Shown here: positions 1 to 6,005 of the stretch, one piece after another
How positions within the stretch are numbered: the first letter of the stretch is position 1
Layout: the number at the start of each line of letters is the position of its first letter
Assembly: GCA_045592225.1 (NCBI GenBank)
Contig: JAZNUH010000045.1
Coordinates: forward strand, 1 to 7,619
Length of the DNA: 7,619 nucleotides
Source: JAZNUH01 sp045592225
GTDB taxonomy: Bacteria; Bacillota; Clostridia; UMGS1883; UMGS1540
Direction of reading: 5' to 3'
Made by a program: the position numbers and the translations under genes
The notes under the pieces: model-generated
Database searches by the model: none
What the model was told of the DNA's origin: nothing
Seen by the model: the letters and a program-made list of their open reading frames with translations, nothing else

Positions 1-1
1 A

Positions 2-568
2 ACACATAATTCCTACTGGATTTTAGACCCGATAGACGGAACAACAAACTTTATGCAAAATTTAGGCCTCAGCGTTGTTTCACTTGCTTTGTGTGAGAGT
101 GGAGATATAACAGCTGCTGTGATTTATAATCCGTATAAAAACGAGCTTTATCACGCACAGAAGGGTAGAGGTGCGTATTTAAACGGGAAGCAGATCAGGT
201 GCTCGCAAAAGGACAAGCTGTCCGATTGCCTTGGAGAAATAGAGCTTAATTCTTATTTTAAAGAAGATTATAAAGATGCACTTGCACAAGCCGAAAAGAT
301 ATACCGGTTTTGCAGAGATGTGCGAACCATTGGCTCTGCGGCACTTTCCATGGCGTATGTTGCCTGTGGAGGACTGGATGTATTTTTGGGAAGGTACTTA
401 AAGCCGTGGGATTATGCTGCCGGATATTTGTTGATTTGTGAAGCGGGCGGCGTTGTGGACGGTCTGGATAATAAAATTGATTTTACAACACTTAATCAAC
501 ATATTGCTGCAGCGCCGGACAGAAAACTGCTTGATGATTTTAAAAACCTGCTGAAAGGAGAAAACTGA
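2..568 (+). CDS. Inositol monophosphatase family protein (5' partial)
   Basis: This is the C-terminal 188 residues of a metal-dependent sugar/inositol phosphate phosphatase; the family is usually about 255-270 residues, so roughly the first quarter lies beyond the left window edge. The reading frame is open to the edge, so it is cut by the window and not broken. Visible residues 8-16 read LDPIDGTTN, the family's first metal-binding motif (D9 and D12 of the visible part). The second motif, WDYAAG, is encoded at 407-424 and carries the other metal-binding Asp. It is followed by the usual EAGG segment. Family members hydrolyse myo-inositol 1-phosphate or related phosphomonoesters with Mg2+ in the cytoplasm. 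The exact substrate cannot be told, and fructose-1,6-bisphosphatase or 3'-phosphoadenosine phosphatase activity is possible within the superfamily. The stop codon is two bases before the next gene, which suggests co-transcription. Confidence 0.9.
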   Translation, partial: THNSYWILDPIDGTTNFMQNLGLSVVSLALCESGDITAAVIYNPYKNELYHAQKGRGAYLNGKQIRCSQKDKLSDCLGEIELNSYFKEDYKDALAQAEKIYRFCRDVRTIGSAALSMAYVACGGLDVFLGRYLKPWDYAAGYLLICEAGGVVDGLDNKIDFTTLNQHIAAAPDRKLLDDFKNLLKGEN

Positions 569-570
569 TT

Positions 571-1206
571 ATGGAACTTTGTGGACTTACGATTAATTTC
601 CTGGGCGACAGTATTACAGAGGGTCACGGAACAACCGGACCTGAAAAGGCATTTCATCAGCTTATAAAAGAAAAGCATGGTATGAAGCTGGCGTACAATT
701 ACGGAGTAGGTGGAACAAGAATAGCCAGACAGACAGTAGCCACTGTAGATAACACAAGGTGGGATTTAACATTTGAACTGCGTGCGGAAATTATGAACAG
801 AAATGCGGATGCTGTTGTAGTGTTCGGCGGTACAAATGATTTTGGTCACGGTGATGCAATCTTAGGAGATATAAACAGTGAGGATACATACACATTCTGC
901 GGAGGTGTAAATTCCCTGATAAATAAGCTGGAACGGGACTTTCCGGCGGCTAAAATAATTTTTATGACACCTATACACCGCATCACCGAAAACAACCCTT
1001 CAAGACCTGAAGGCAGAATACTGGCAGACTATGTAGATGCAATACGTGCAATATGCAAAAAGCGAAGTGTAGCACTTATAGATTTGTTTGAAATAAATCC
1101 CCTTGACCCTGCTGACCCTGAACTTGTACCCGACGGACTTCACCCCGGGGATAAGGGACATGAGGTTCTGGCAGAGGTTATAGCGGCAGAACTTATTAAG
1201 CTTTAG
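571..1206 (+). CDS. SGNH/GDSL-type esterase or lipase-like hydrolase
   Basis: A 211-residue protein with all the SGNH-hydrolase blocks. Block I is GDSIT at residues 12-16, with nucleophile Ser14. Block II is YGVGGTR at 44-50, with the oxyanion Gly at 47/48. Block III is GGTND at 86-90, with oxyanion Asn89. Block V is DGLH at 188-191, with catalytic Asp188 and His191. The family cleaves ester bonds (acyl groups on sugars, lipids or cell-wall polymers); the substrate here is unknown. There is no signal peptide or membrane segment, so it is probably cytoplasmic. The ATG at 571 is preceded by AAGGAG at 555-560, inside the end of the upstream phosphatase gene, and only two bases separate the genes. 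The pair is therefore likely one transcript, though a shared pathway (deacylation and dephosphorylation) is only inference. No clear terminator follows it. Confidence 0.88.
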   Translation: MELCGLTINFLGDSITEGHGTTGPEKAFHQLIKEKHGMKLAYNYGVGGTRIARQTVATVDNTRWDLTFELRAEIMNRNADAVVVFGGTNDFGHGDAILGDINSEDTYTFCGGVNSLINKLERDFPAAKIIFMTPIHRITENNPSRPEGRILADYVDAIRAICKKRSVALIDLFEINPLDPADPELVPDGLHPGDKGHEVLAEVIAAELIKL

Positions 1207-1309
1207 CCGAAAAATATGGATTGCACAAGAGGAAAAAAGCAGGTATAAAACATCTGTTTGAAAGTGAAGAAATTACAGGTAAAATATTGTAACAAAAGAA
1301 ATAATCGTG

Positions 1310-1323
1310 TTGACTTTTGTCAA
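1310..1323. promoter_or_regulatory. Inverted repeat over the -35 box, possible operator
   Basis: TTGAC (1310-1314) and GTCAA (1319-1323) form a perfect 5-bp inverted repeat with a TTTT spacer, and the left arm is the -35 box itself. A repressor bound here would block RNA polymerase. The repeat is short and one arm is fixed by the -35 consensus, so chance is a serious alternative. No regulator is encoded in the window. Confidence 0.25.
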
Positions 1324-1338
1324 ATGCTGTGCTATAAT
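1310..1338 (+). promoter_or_regulatory. Sigma-A type promoter for xpt
   Basis: A -35 box TTGACT (1310-1315) and a perfect -10 box TATAAT (1333-1338) are separated by exactly 17 bp. The bases TGC at 1330-1332 make an extended -10. Transcription should start near 1345, leaving a leader of only about 35 bases before the xpt start. This is the only convincing promoter in the window, and it probably drives xpt and, by read-through, the transporter genes downstream. Confidence 0.85.
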
Positions 1339-1366
1339 TTTTGTGGTATTCCTATCCTTATTTGTC

Positions 1367-1371
1367 AGGAG
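1367..1371 (+). promoter_or_regulatory. Ribosome binding site that points to an ATA start for xpt
   Basis: AGGAG at 1367-1371 lies nine bases before the ATA at 1381, a normal distance for initiation. No ATG, GTG or TTG in the xpt frame lies within reach of this site. The GTG at 1371 is out of frame and hits a stop after nine codons. An in-frame TGA at 1372-1374 limits how far upstream xpt can extend. Confidence 0.65.
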
Positions 1372-1380
1372 TGAGTAGTT

Positions 1381-1953
1381 ATAAAGACTTTAGAAGATAA
1401 GATATTAAATGAAGGTAAGGTTTTGCCGGGAAACATACTTAAAGTCGACGGATTTCTCAATCACCGTATAGACGTGGCTTTTATGCAGGAAATGGGCAGG
1501 GAAATTGCAAGACTTTACAAGGATGAACCGGTAAACAAAATATTAACTATAGAAACTTCGGGAATTCCCATTGCATTTGCAGCGGCACAGTTTATGAATG
1601 TTCCTGTTGTTTTTGCAAAAAAAAGCAAATCGGGTAATATTTCTGACGATGTTTATTCATCACAGGTTACTTCCTTTACTCGCAAAAATGTTTATGATGC
1701 TGTAGTCAGTAAGGATTTCCTTGATGAGTCGGATAATGTGCTTGTTATAGATGATTTCCTTGCTAAAGGAAATGCCCTGTGCGGTCTTATGGACATAATC
1801 AGTCAGGCAGGAGCCACCCTCTGCGGGTGTGCCATCGCTATTGAAAAAGGCTTTCAGGGCGGCGGAGATGAGCTTCGCAAAAAAGGTATAAGAGTTGACT
1901 CTTTGGCAATTGTTGAGGAAATGGGCGAAGATTCGCTTACCTTCCGCAAATAA
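1381..1953 (+). CDS. xpt: Xanthine phosphoribosyltransferase, apparent ATA start
   Basis: Xpt converts xanthine (and, less efficiently, guanine) plus PRPP to XMP or GMP in the cytoplasm, the entry step of xanthine salvage. From the ATA at 1381 the product is 190 residues, close to the roughly 190-195 usual for the family. It begins xKTLEDKILNEGKVLPGN, matching the known family N-terminus (MKLLEDRI-type, then LPGN-LKVD-FLNHQID). The PRPP-binding loop VLVIDDFLAKGNA is at residues 120-132, followed by the AIEKGFQGGG segment typical of Xpt. The only standard in-frame start is TTG at 1423, which would delete 14 residues including the conserved LEDKI segment; it has only a modest GAAGG 7 bases upstream. 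The ATA start is inferred from homology and the AGGAG at 1367. A G-to-A change or sequence error at an original ATG would explain it equally well. The family call is firm; the start is uncertain. Confidence 0.9.
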   Translation: MKTLEDKILNEGKVLPGNILKVDGFLNHRIDVAFMQEMGREIARLYKDEPVNKILTIETSGIPIAFAAAQFMNVPVVFAKKSKSGNISDDVYSSQVTSFTRKNVYDAVVSKDFLDESDNVLVIDDFLAKGNALCGLMDIISQAGATLCGCAIAIEKGFQGGGDELRKKGIRVDSLAIVEEMGEDSLTFRK

Positions 1954-1959
1954 GTTGAT

Positions 1960-1977
1960 TGTAATTTTATAATTACA
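1960..1977. repeat. AT-rich inverted repeat between xpt and the binding-protein gene
   Basis: TGTAATT (1960-1966) and AATTACA (1971-1977) are a perfect 7-bp inverted repeat around TTAT, in the 59-bp gap after the xpt stop. There is no T-run and no G/C pair apart from one at each arm's outer end, so it is not a good terminator. It could be an operator or a weak RNA hairpin. A TTGATT at 1955-1960 resembles a -35 box, but no good -10 box sits at the right distance. Confidence 0.4.
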
Positions 1978-2012
1978 TAAATATTTTTGCCATAAGGCAG
2001 GAGGTTATTTTT

Positions 2013-3218
2013 ATGAGAAAGATTCTTTCATTACTCATGGTTGCTGTAATGCTTTTTGCATTTGCTGGCTGCCAGAGCGCAACAAACGAACCCGCAGTAG
2101 ACGCGGACTTCAAAATTGGTTTCATTTTCTTACATGACGAAAACTCAACTTACGACAAGAACTTCCTGGATGCTGCTGTAGCAGCAACAGAAGAACTGGG
2201 TCTTACAGCTGACCAGGTTATCTTCAAGACAAACATTCCTGAAGGTAACGAATGCTACGAAGCAGCAGCAGACCTTGCTGACCAGGGTTGCGATATCGTA
2301 TTCGCAAACAGCTTTGGTCATGAGCCCTATATGCTCAAGGCAGCAAAAGAATTCCCTGAAGTAGAATTCTGCCATGCTACAGGTACAACAGCTCATACAG
2401 AAAACGTTGCTAACTTCCATAATGCATTTGCTTCCATTTACGAAGGAAGATACCTCGCAGGTATTGCAGCAGGTATGAAGCTCAACGAAATGATAGAAGA
2501 AGGAAAAATCACAGCTGACCAGGCTAAGATGGGTTATGTAGGCGCATTTACATACGCTGAAGTTATTTCCGGTTACACTTCCTTCTACCTCGGTGCAAAA
2601 TCAGTTTGCCCCTCTGTTACAATGGAAGTACAGTTCACAGGTAGCTGGTACGACGAAGCTCTTGAAAAAGAAGCTGCTACAAAGCTGCTCAGCAACAATT
2701 GTGTACTCATCAGCCAGCATGCTGACTCCATGGGTGCTCCCACAGCTTGTGAAAACGCAGGTGTTCCCAACGTTTCCTACAACGGCAGCACACAGAGCGC
2801 TTGCCCCAACACATTCATCGTTTCTTCCAGAATCGACTGGGCTCCTTACTTCAAGTACATAATCACAGCCGCTCAGAAGGGCGAAGCAATCGTTGCTGAC
2901 TGGTGTGAAGGCTTTGAAGCAGGTTCTGTAAAGCTTACAGAAGTTAACGAAGCAGTTGCAGCTGAAGGTACAGTTGAAGCTATCGAAGCAGCAAAAGCTA
3001 AGCTGATCGCAGGCGAAATTCATGTATTTGATACAGCAACATTCACAGTAGAAGGTAAGGCTCTTGATTCTTACCTCGCAGACGTTGACACAGATGCTAA
3101 TTACGAAAAGGATACAGAAGTTATAGCTGACGGATACTTCCATGAATCTGAATTCAGAAGTGCTCCTTACTTCGATGTAAACATCGACGGCATTACACTT
3201 CTTAACAGCATGTTCTAA
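2013..3218 (+). CDS. BMP/PnrA-family nucleoside-type substrate-binding lipoprotein
   Basis: A 401-residue ABC-transporter binding protein of the basic membrane protein (BMP, Bmp/Med/PnrA) family, which captures purine nucleosides outside the membrane. Residues 1-20 form a lipoprotein signal: a positively charged start (MRK), a hydrophobic stretch, and the lipobox FAGC with lipidated Cys20. The mature part starts with the periplasmic-binding fold (KIGFIFLHDEN), then the family segments CDIVFANSFGHE, the YEGRYLAGIAAGM helix, KMGYVGAF, and VPNVSYNGS before the C-terminal lobe. It is somewhat longer than the roughly 350 residues of PnrA. A strong AGGAGG at 1999-2004, eight bases before the ATG, fixes the start. 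Codon use differs from its neighbours: 18 of 25 Phe codons are TTC, against 3 of 14 in the ATPase gene, which suggests very high expression. It lies between xpt and the transporter core, so a purine ligand is inferred but not shown. Confidence 0.92.
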   Translation: MRKILSLLMVAVMLFAFAGCQSATNEPAVDADFKIGFIFLHDENSTYDKNFLDAAVAATEELGLTADQVIFKTNIPEGNECYEAAADLADQGCDIVFANSFGHEPYMLKAAKEFPEVEFCHATGTTAHTENVANFHNAFASIYEGRYLAGIAAGMKLNEMIEEGKITADQAKMGYVGAFTYAEVISGYTSFYLGAKSVCPSVTMEVQFTGSWYDEALEKEAATKLLSNNCVLISQHADSMGAPTACENAGVPNVSYNGSTQSACPNTFIVSSRIDWAPYFKYIITAAQKGEAIVADWCEGFEAGSVKLTEVNEAVAAEGTVEAIEAAKAKLIAGEIHVFDTATFTVEGKALDSYLADVDTDANYEKDTEVIADGYFHESEFRSAPYFDVNIDGITLLNSMF

Positions 3219-3227
3219 TTAAGTTTA

Positions 3228-3257
3228 ATATAGGGCGGGGATATCTCCGCCCTATAT
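3228..3257 (+). terminator. Intercistronic hairpin, probable leaky terminator or mRNA stabiliser
   Basis: ATATAGGGCGG (3228-3238) pairs perfectly with CCGCCCTATAT (3247-3257). The stem extends by a G-U and a G-C pair to leave a 4-base ATAT loop, about 13 bp in all. What follows is T-rich but interrupted (CGCTTTATTACTTTTATTTTT), not a clean T-run, so partial termination is more likely than complete. It starts nine bases after the binding-protein stop. A hairpin here is common where a binding protein must be made in excess of its transporter. Confidence 0.75.
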
Positions 3258-3329
3258 CGCTTTATTACTTTTATTTTTAATAAGCATACGCCCTTGTGTT
3301 TATTAAAGATAAAAGAAATTTTTTATAAT

Positions 3330-3333
3330 GGAG
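3330..3333 (+). promoter_or_regulatory. Ribosome binding site that decides the ATPase start
   Basis: GGAG at 3330-3333 (running on as GGAGAGAG) lies six bases before the ATG at 3340. The earlier in-frame ATG at 3328 overlaps this site and has only A/T-rich sequence before it, with no purine-rich site at a good distance. The start at 3340 is therefore preferred. Confidence 0.65.
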
Positions 3334-3339
3334 AGAGCT

Positions 3340-4893
3340 ATGGAACAGAATTTTGCGCTTGAACTTAAAAACATTACAAAAACCTTCGGAAGTGTTGTTG
3401 CCAACAAGAACGTGTCGTTAAAGGTGCGTAGGGGAGAAATCCTCTCAATTCTTGGCGAGAACGGAAGCGGTAAAACAACCCTTATGAATATGGTTTCGGG
3501 CATATATTATCCCGACAGTGGGCAAATGTTCATAAATGGGGAAGAGGTTACCATTGCATCACCCAAGGATGCATTTAACTACAAAATAGGAATGATACAT
3601 CAGCATTTTAAACTTGTTGATGTATTTAATGCTGCTGAAAACATTGTTTTGGGGCTTGAGGATGAAAAAGGCTTTGATATGTCCAAATACATTGAGAAAA
3701 TCAATGAGATAACCGCTGCCTATGGCTTTGAACTTGACCCCTACAAAAAGATTTATGAAATGTCTGTTTCGGAAAAACAAACGGTTGAAATTATAAAAGT
3801 TCTTTTCCGTGGTGCAGATATTCTTATTCTTGATGAGCCTACCGCAGTTCTTACTCCGCAGGAAACGGTAAAGCTTTTTAAGGTTCTCCGCAATATGAGA
3901 GAAAGCGGTAAAGCGATAATCATTATTACACATAAGCTTCACGAGGTTCTGTCCCTTTCAGACAATGTAACCGTTTTGCGTAAGGGCGAATATGTGGGTA
4001 CTGTAAAAACTGCAGAAACAAACGAGGCGGAGCTTACCGAAATGATGGTGGGAAAGAAAATATCATTAAATATTGAGCGAAGTGAGCCGGAAAATTGTAA
4101 AGATCGCCTTGTGGTTGATAAAATCAGTTGTATAAACCGTGAAGGGGTTAAGCTTTTGGACAATGTTTCATTTACAGCCCGTTCAGGGGAAATTTTAGGT
4201 ATTGCAGGTATTGCAGGCAGCGGTCAGCGTGAGCTTTTAGAAGCTATTGCAGGTCTTCAGCATCTTGATGAAGGCAAAGTAATTTACTATGACCCGAAAA
4301 CAAATGAAGAAGAAAACCTTCGCGATAAAACTCCTCTGCAGATTCGTCAGATGGGCGTAAGACTTGCCTTTGTTCCTGAAGACAGACTGGGAATGGGTCT
4401 TGTTGGAAATATGGATATAGTTGACAACATGATGCTGCGTAGTTATAAAAAGGGTAAGTCAGTATTTTTACAGAGAAAGAATCCTAAGTCATTGGCTGAC
4501 CAGATAATTGACCGGCTTGAAGTTGTTACCCCTTCGGCAAATACTCCGGTAAGAAGACTTTCGGGCGGTAACGTACAGAAAATACTTGTAGGTAGAGAAA
4601 TATCATCCTCACCTACAGTTTTAATGGCGGCATATCCTGTAAGAGGACTGGATATAAACTCTTCCTACACTATTTACAATCTTCTCAACGAGCAGAAGAA
4701 AAAGGGTGTGGCAGTAATTTTTGTCGGAGAGGATTTAGACGTTTTACTGGAACTGTGCGACAGAATACTGGTTATAGGTGCCGGTAAAATTGCCGGTGTG
4801 GTTGATGGCAGAAGTGCAACCAAGGAAGAAATTGGTCTTTTGATGACAAAAACTTCACACGAAGAGAATGCAGAGGGAGGTGCAGAGGCGTGA
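3340..4893 (+). CDS. Nucleoside ABC transporter ATPase, two ATP-binding domains (NupO type)
   Basis: A 517-residue protein with two fused ABC domains, the layout of sugar and nucleoside importers (RbsA, NupO/YufO). It powers uptake at the inner face of the membrane. Domain 1 has Walker A GENGSGKT at 39-46, Q-loop Gln88, Walker B ILILDEP at 161-167 and switch His198. Its signature is MSVSEKQ (141-147), where the usual LSVGEQQ Gly is Ser144. Domain 2 has a Walker A-like AGIAGSGQRE (289-298) with no Lys, and a canonical signature LSGGN at 407-411. It also has LMAAYPVRGLD at 428-438 in place of Walker B, lacking the Asp-Glu pair, and GEDLD at the H-loop. Loss of key residues in domain 2 is normal for this family; the Ser144 change is less usual. 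A 121-bp gap with a hairpin separates it from the binding-protein gene, and its end overlaps the next gene by 4 bases (GTGA). A start at 3328 would add four residues. Confidence 0.93.
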   Translation: MEQNFALELKNITKTFGSVVANKNVSLKVRRGEILSILGENGSGKTTLMNMVSGIYYPDSGQMFINGEEVTIASPKDAFNYKIGMIHQHFKLVDVFNAAENIVLGLEDEKGFDMSKYIEKINEITAAYGFELDPYKKIYEMSVSEKQTVEIIKVLFRGADILILDEPTAVLTPQETVKLFKVLRNMRESGKAIIIITHKLHEVLSLSDNVTVLRKGEYVGTVKTAETNEAELTEMMVGKKISLNIERSEPENCKDRLVVDKISCINREGVKLLDNVSFTARSGEILGIAGIAGSGQRELLEAIAGLQHLDEGKVIYYDPKTNEEENLRDKTPLQIRQMGVRLAFVPEDRLGMGLVGNMDIVDNMMLRSYKKGKSVFLQRKNPKSLADQIIDRLEVVTPSANTPVRRLSGGNVQKILVGREISSSPTVLMAAYPVRGLDINSSYTIYNLLNEQKKKGVAVIFVGEDLDVLLELCDRILVIGAGKIAGVVDGRSATKEEIGLLMTKTSHEENAEGGAEA

Positions 4894-6005
4894 AAAAAAT
4901 AAATAATCTTTTATGCTCGGCTATTTATAATCCTCCCTGCCATATTGTAAAAAGAGACAGTATTGTATGGTGGAAGGCATGGAGCATACGTGTCATAGCT
5001 GTATTATGTGCACTCATTGTTTCGGGCGTAATTACAGTAGCACTTACCAAGCTTAATCCTGTTAAAATGTATCTCACAATGATTGAGGGTGCAGTAGGTA
5101 CATCCCGCCTTGTGTGGAACTTATTGCAGAACACGGCAATTCTGCTTTGCGTTTCTCTTGCAGTAACGCCCGCATTTAAAATGCGATTCTGGAACATAGG
5201 TGCTGAAGGTCAAATTTTAATAGGTGGTTTGGCAACAGCAGCATGTATGATATTTTTAGGTGGTAAGCTGCCTGCACCTGTGCTCATTCCTGTTATGGTA
5301 ATCACAAGTGTGCTGGCGGGCGCATTATGGGGACTTGTTCCCGCATATTTTAAGACAAAGTTTAACTCGAATGAAACTTTGTTCACTCTTATGATGAACT
5401 ATATTGCAATCCAGATTGTTGCTTTCTACACTCTCGAATGGTCGGTGCCAAAGGGCTCGGGAACTCCGAGAACACTTGAGTTTGGTCAGCTGCCCACACT
5501 TTTTGGTCAGAAATACCTGATAAATATTTTGATAGTTGTGCTCATTACCATTATAATGTATATTTACTTAAAGTACAGTAAGCAGGGCTACGAAATAGCC
5601 GTTGTGGGTGAAAGCGAAAAGACTGCAAAATACATTGGTATTAACGTAAAAAAGGTTGTTTTGAGAACCATGGCAATTTCGGGCGCTATTTGCGGTATAG
5701 CGGGATTTTTGCTTGTTGCCGGAACTGACCATTCACTTAAAAGTGATACGTCGGGAGGCCGTGGGTTTACAGCTATAATGGTATCCTGGCTTGCGAAATT
5801 TAACCCCGTGTTTATGATACTTACATCTCTGCTCATAGTATTTCTTGAAAAGGGTGCTTCAAAGATATCCGAGGTTTACAGACTTAATTCATCCTTCTCG
5901 GATATAATAACAGGTATTATAATATTCTTTATAATCGGTTCGGAATTCTTTATAAACTACAAGATTAAATTCAACAAAAAGGAAAAGGAGGAAAAAGTAT
6001 GTTAG
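4890..6005 (+). CDS. Nucleoside ABC transporter permease 1 (NupP type)
   Basis: A 371-residue membrane protein of the branched-chain/ribose-type permease family (BPD_transp_2), one of two different subunits forming the channel. Hydrophobic segments are visible around residues 34-52, 81-95, 108-123, 130-152, 165-180, 208-228, 258-278, 295-318 and 335-355. The family motif FWNIGAEGQ is at 100-108. The cytoplasmic coupling loop AVVGESEKTAKYIGINVKK, at 237-255, should contact the ATPase. The start is GTG at 4890, overlapping the ATPase stop as GTGA, with GGGAGG at 4875-4880 upstream. Its end overlaps the second permease by seven bases, pointing to translational coupling. The C-terminus is a lysine/glutamate-rich tail (residues 358-369) that also encodes the ribosome binding site of the next gene. 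Family assignment is firm; the ligand is inferred from neighbours. Confidence 0.93.
   Translation: MKKINNLLCSAIYNPPCHIVKRDSIVWWKAWSIRVIAVLCALIVSGVITVALTKLNPVKMYLTMIEGAVGTSRLVWNLLQNTAILLCVSLAVTPAFKMRFWNIGAEGQILIGGLATAACMIFLGGKLPAPVLIPVMVITSVLAGALWGLVPAYFKTKFNSNETLFTLMMNYIAIQIVAFYTLEWSVPKGSGTPRTLEFGQLPTLFGQKYLINILIVVLITIIMYIYLKYSKQGYEIAVVGESEKTAKYIGINVKKVVLRTMAISGAICGIAGFLLVAGTDHSLKSDTSGGRGFTAIMVSWLAKFNPVFMILTSLLIVFLEKGASKISEVYRLNSSFSDIITGIIIFFIIGSEFFINYKIKFNKKEKEEKVC

Noticed and set aside
2..52. Reading the phosphatase gene as starting at the ATG at 53 or as a truncated pseudogene
   Set aside because: The frame is open to the window edge and encodes the essential LDPIDGTTN motif before that ATG, so the gene is only cut by the window.
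1216..1248. Ten-codon open frame (ATG to TAA) after the SGNH hydrolase gene
   Set aside because: It has no ribosome binding site and no conserved feature, and such short frames occur by chance.
1249..1280. Possible hairpin (ATCTGT with ACAGGT) as a terminator after the SGNH hydrolase gene
   Set aside because: The stem is only six pairs with a wobble and a long loop, and no T-run follows.
1423..1425. TTG as the start of xpt
   Set aside because: It would remove 14 residues that match the conserved family N-terminus, and it ignores the better AGGAG at 1367-1371. It is kept only as an alternative.
2601..3143. 180-residue open frame on the - strand inside the lipoprotein gene
   Set aside because: It is cysteine- and phenylalanine-rich, lacks any recognisable domain, and is explained by the C-ending codon bias of the + strand gene. 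No ribosome binding site or promoter was seen.
3324..3329. TATAAT just before the ATPase gene as a -10 box
   Set aside because: There is no -35 box at a suitable distance (TTGTGT at 3294 is 24 bp away), and a start of transcription from it would fall almost on the ATG, leaving no ribosome binding site.
3559..3942. 127-residue open frame on the - strand inside the ATPase gene
   Set aside because: It lies wholly opposite conserved ABC domain sequence and has no recognisable family features; it is a frame shadow.
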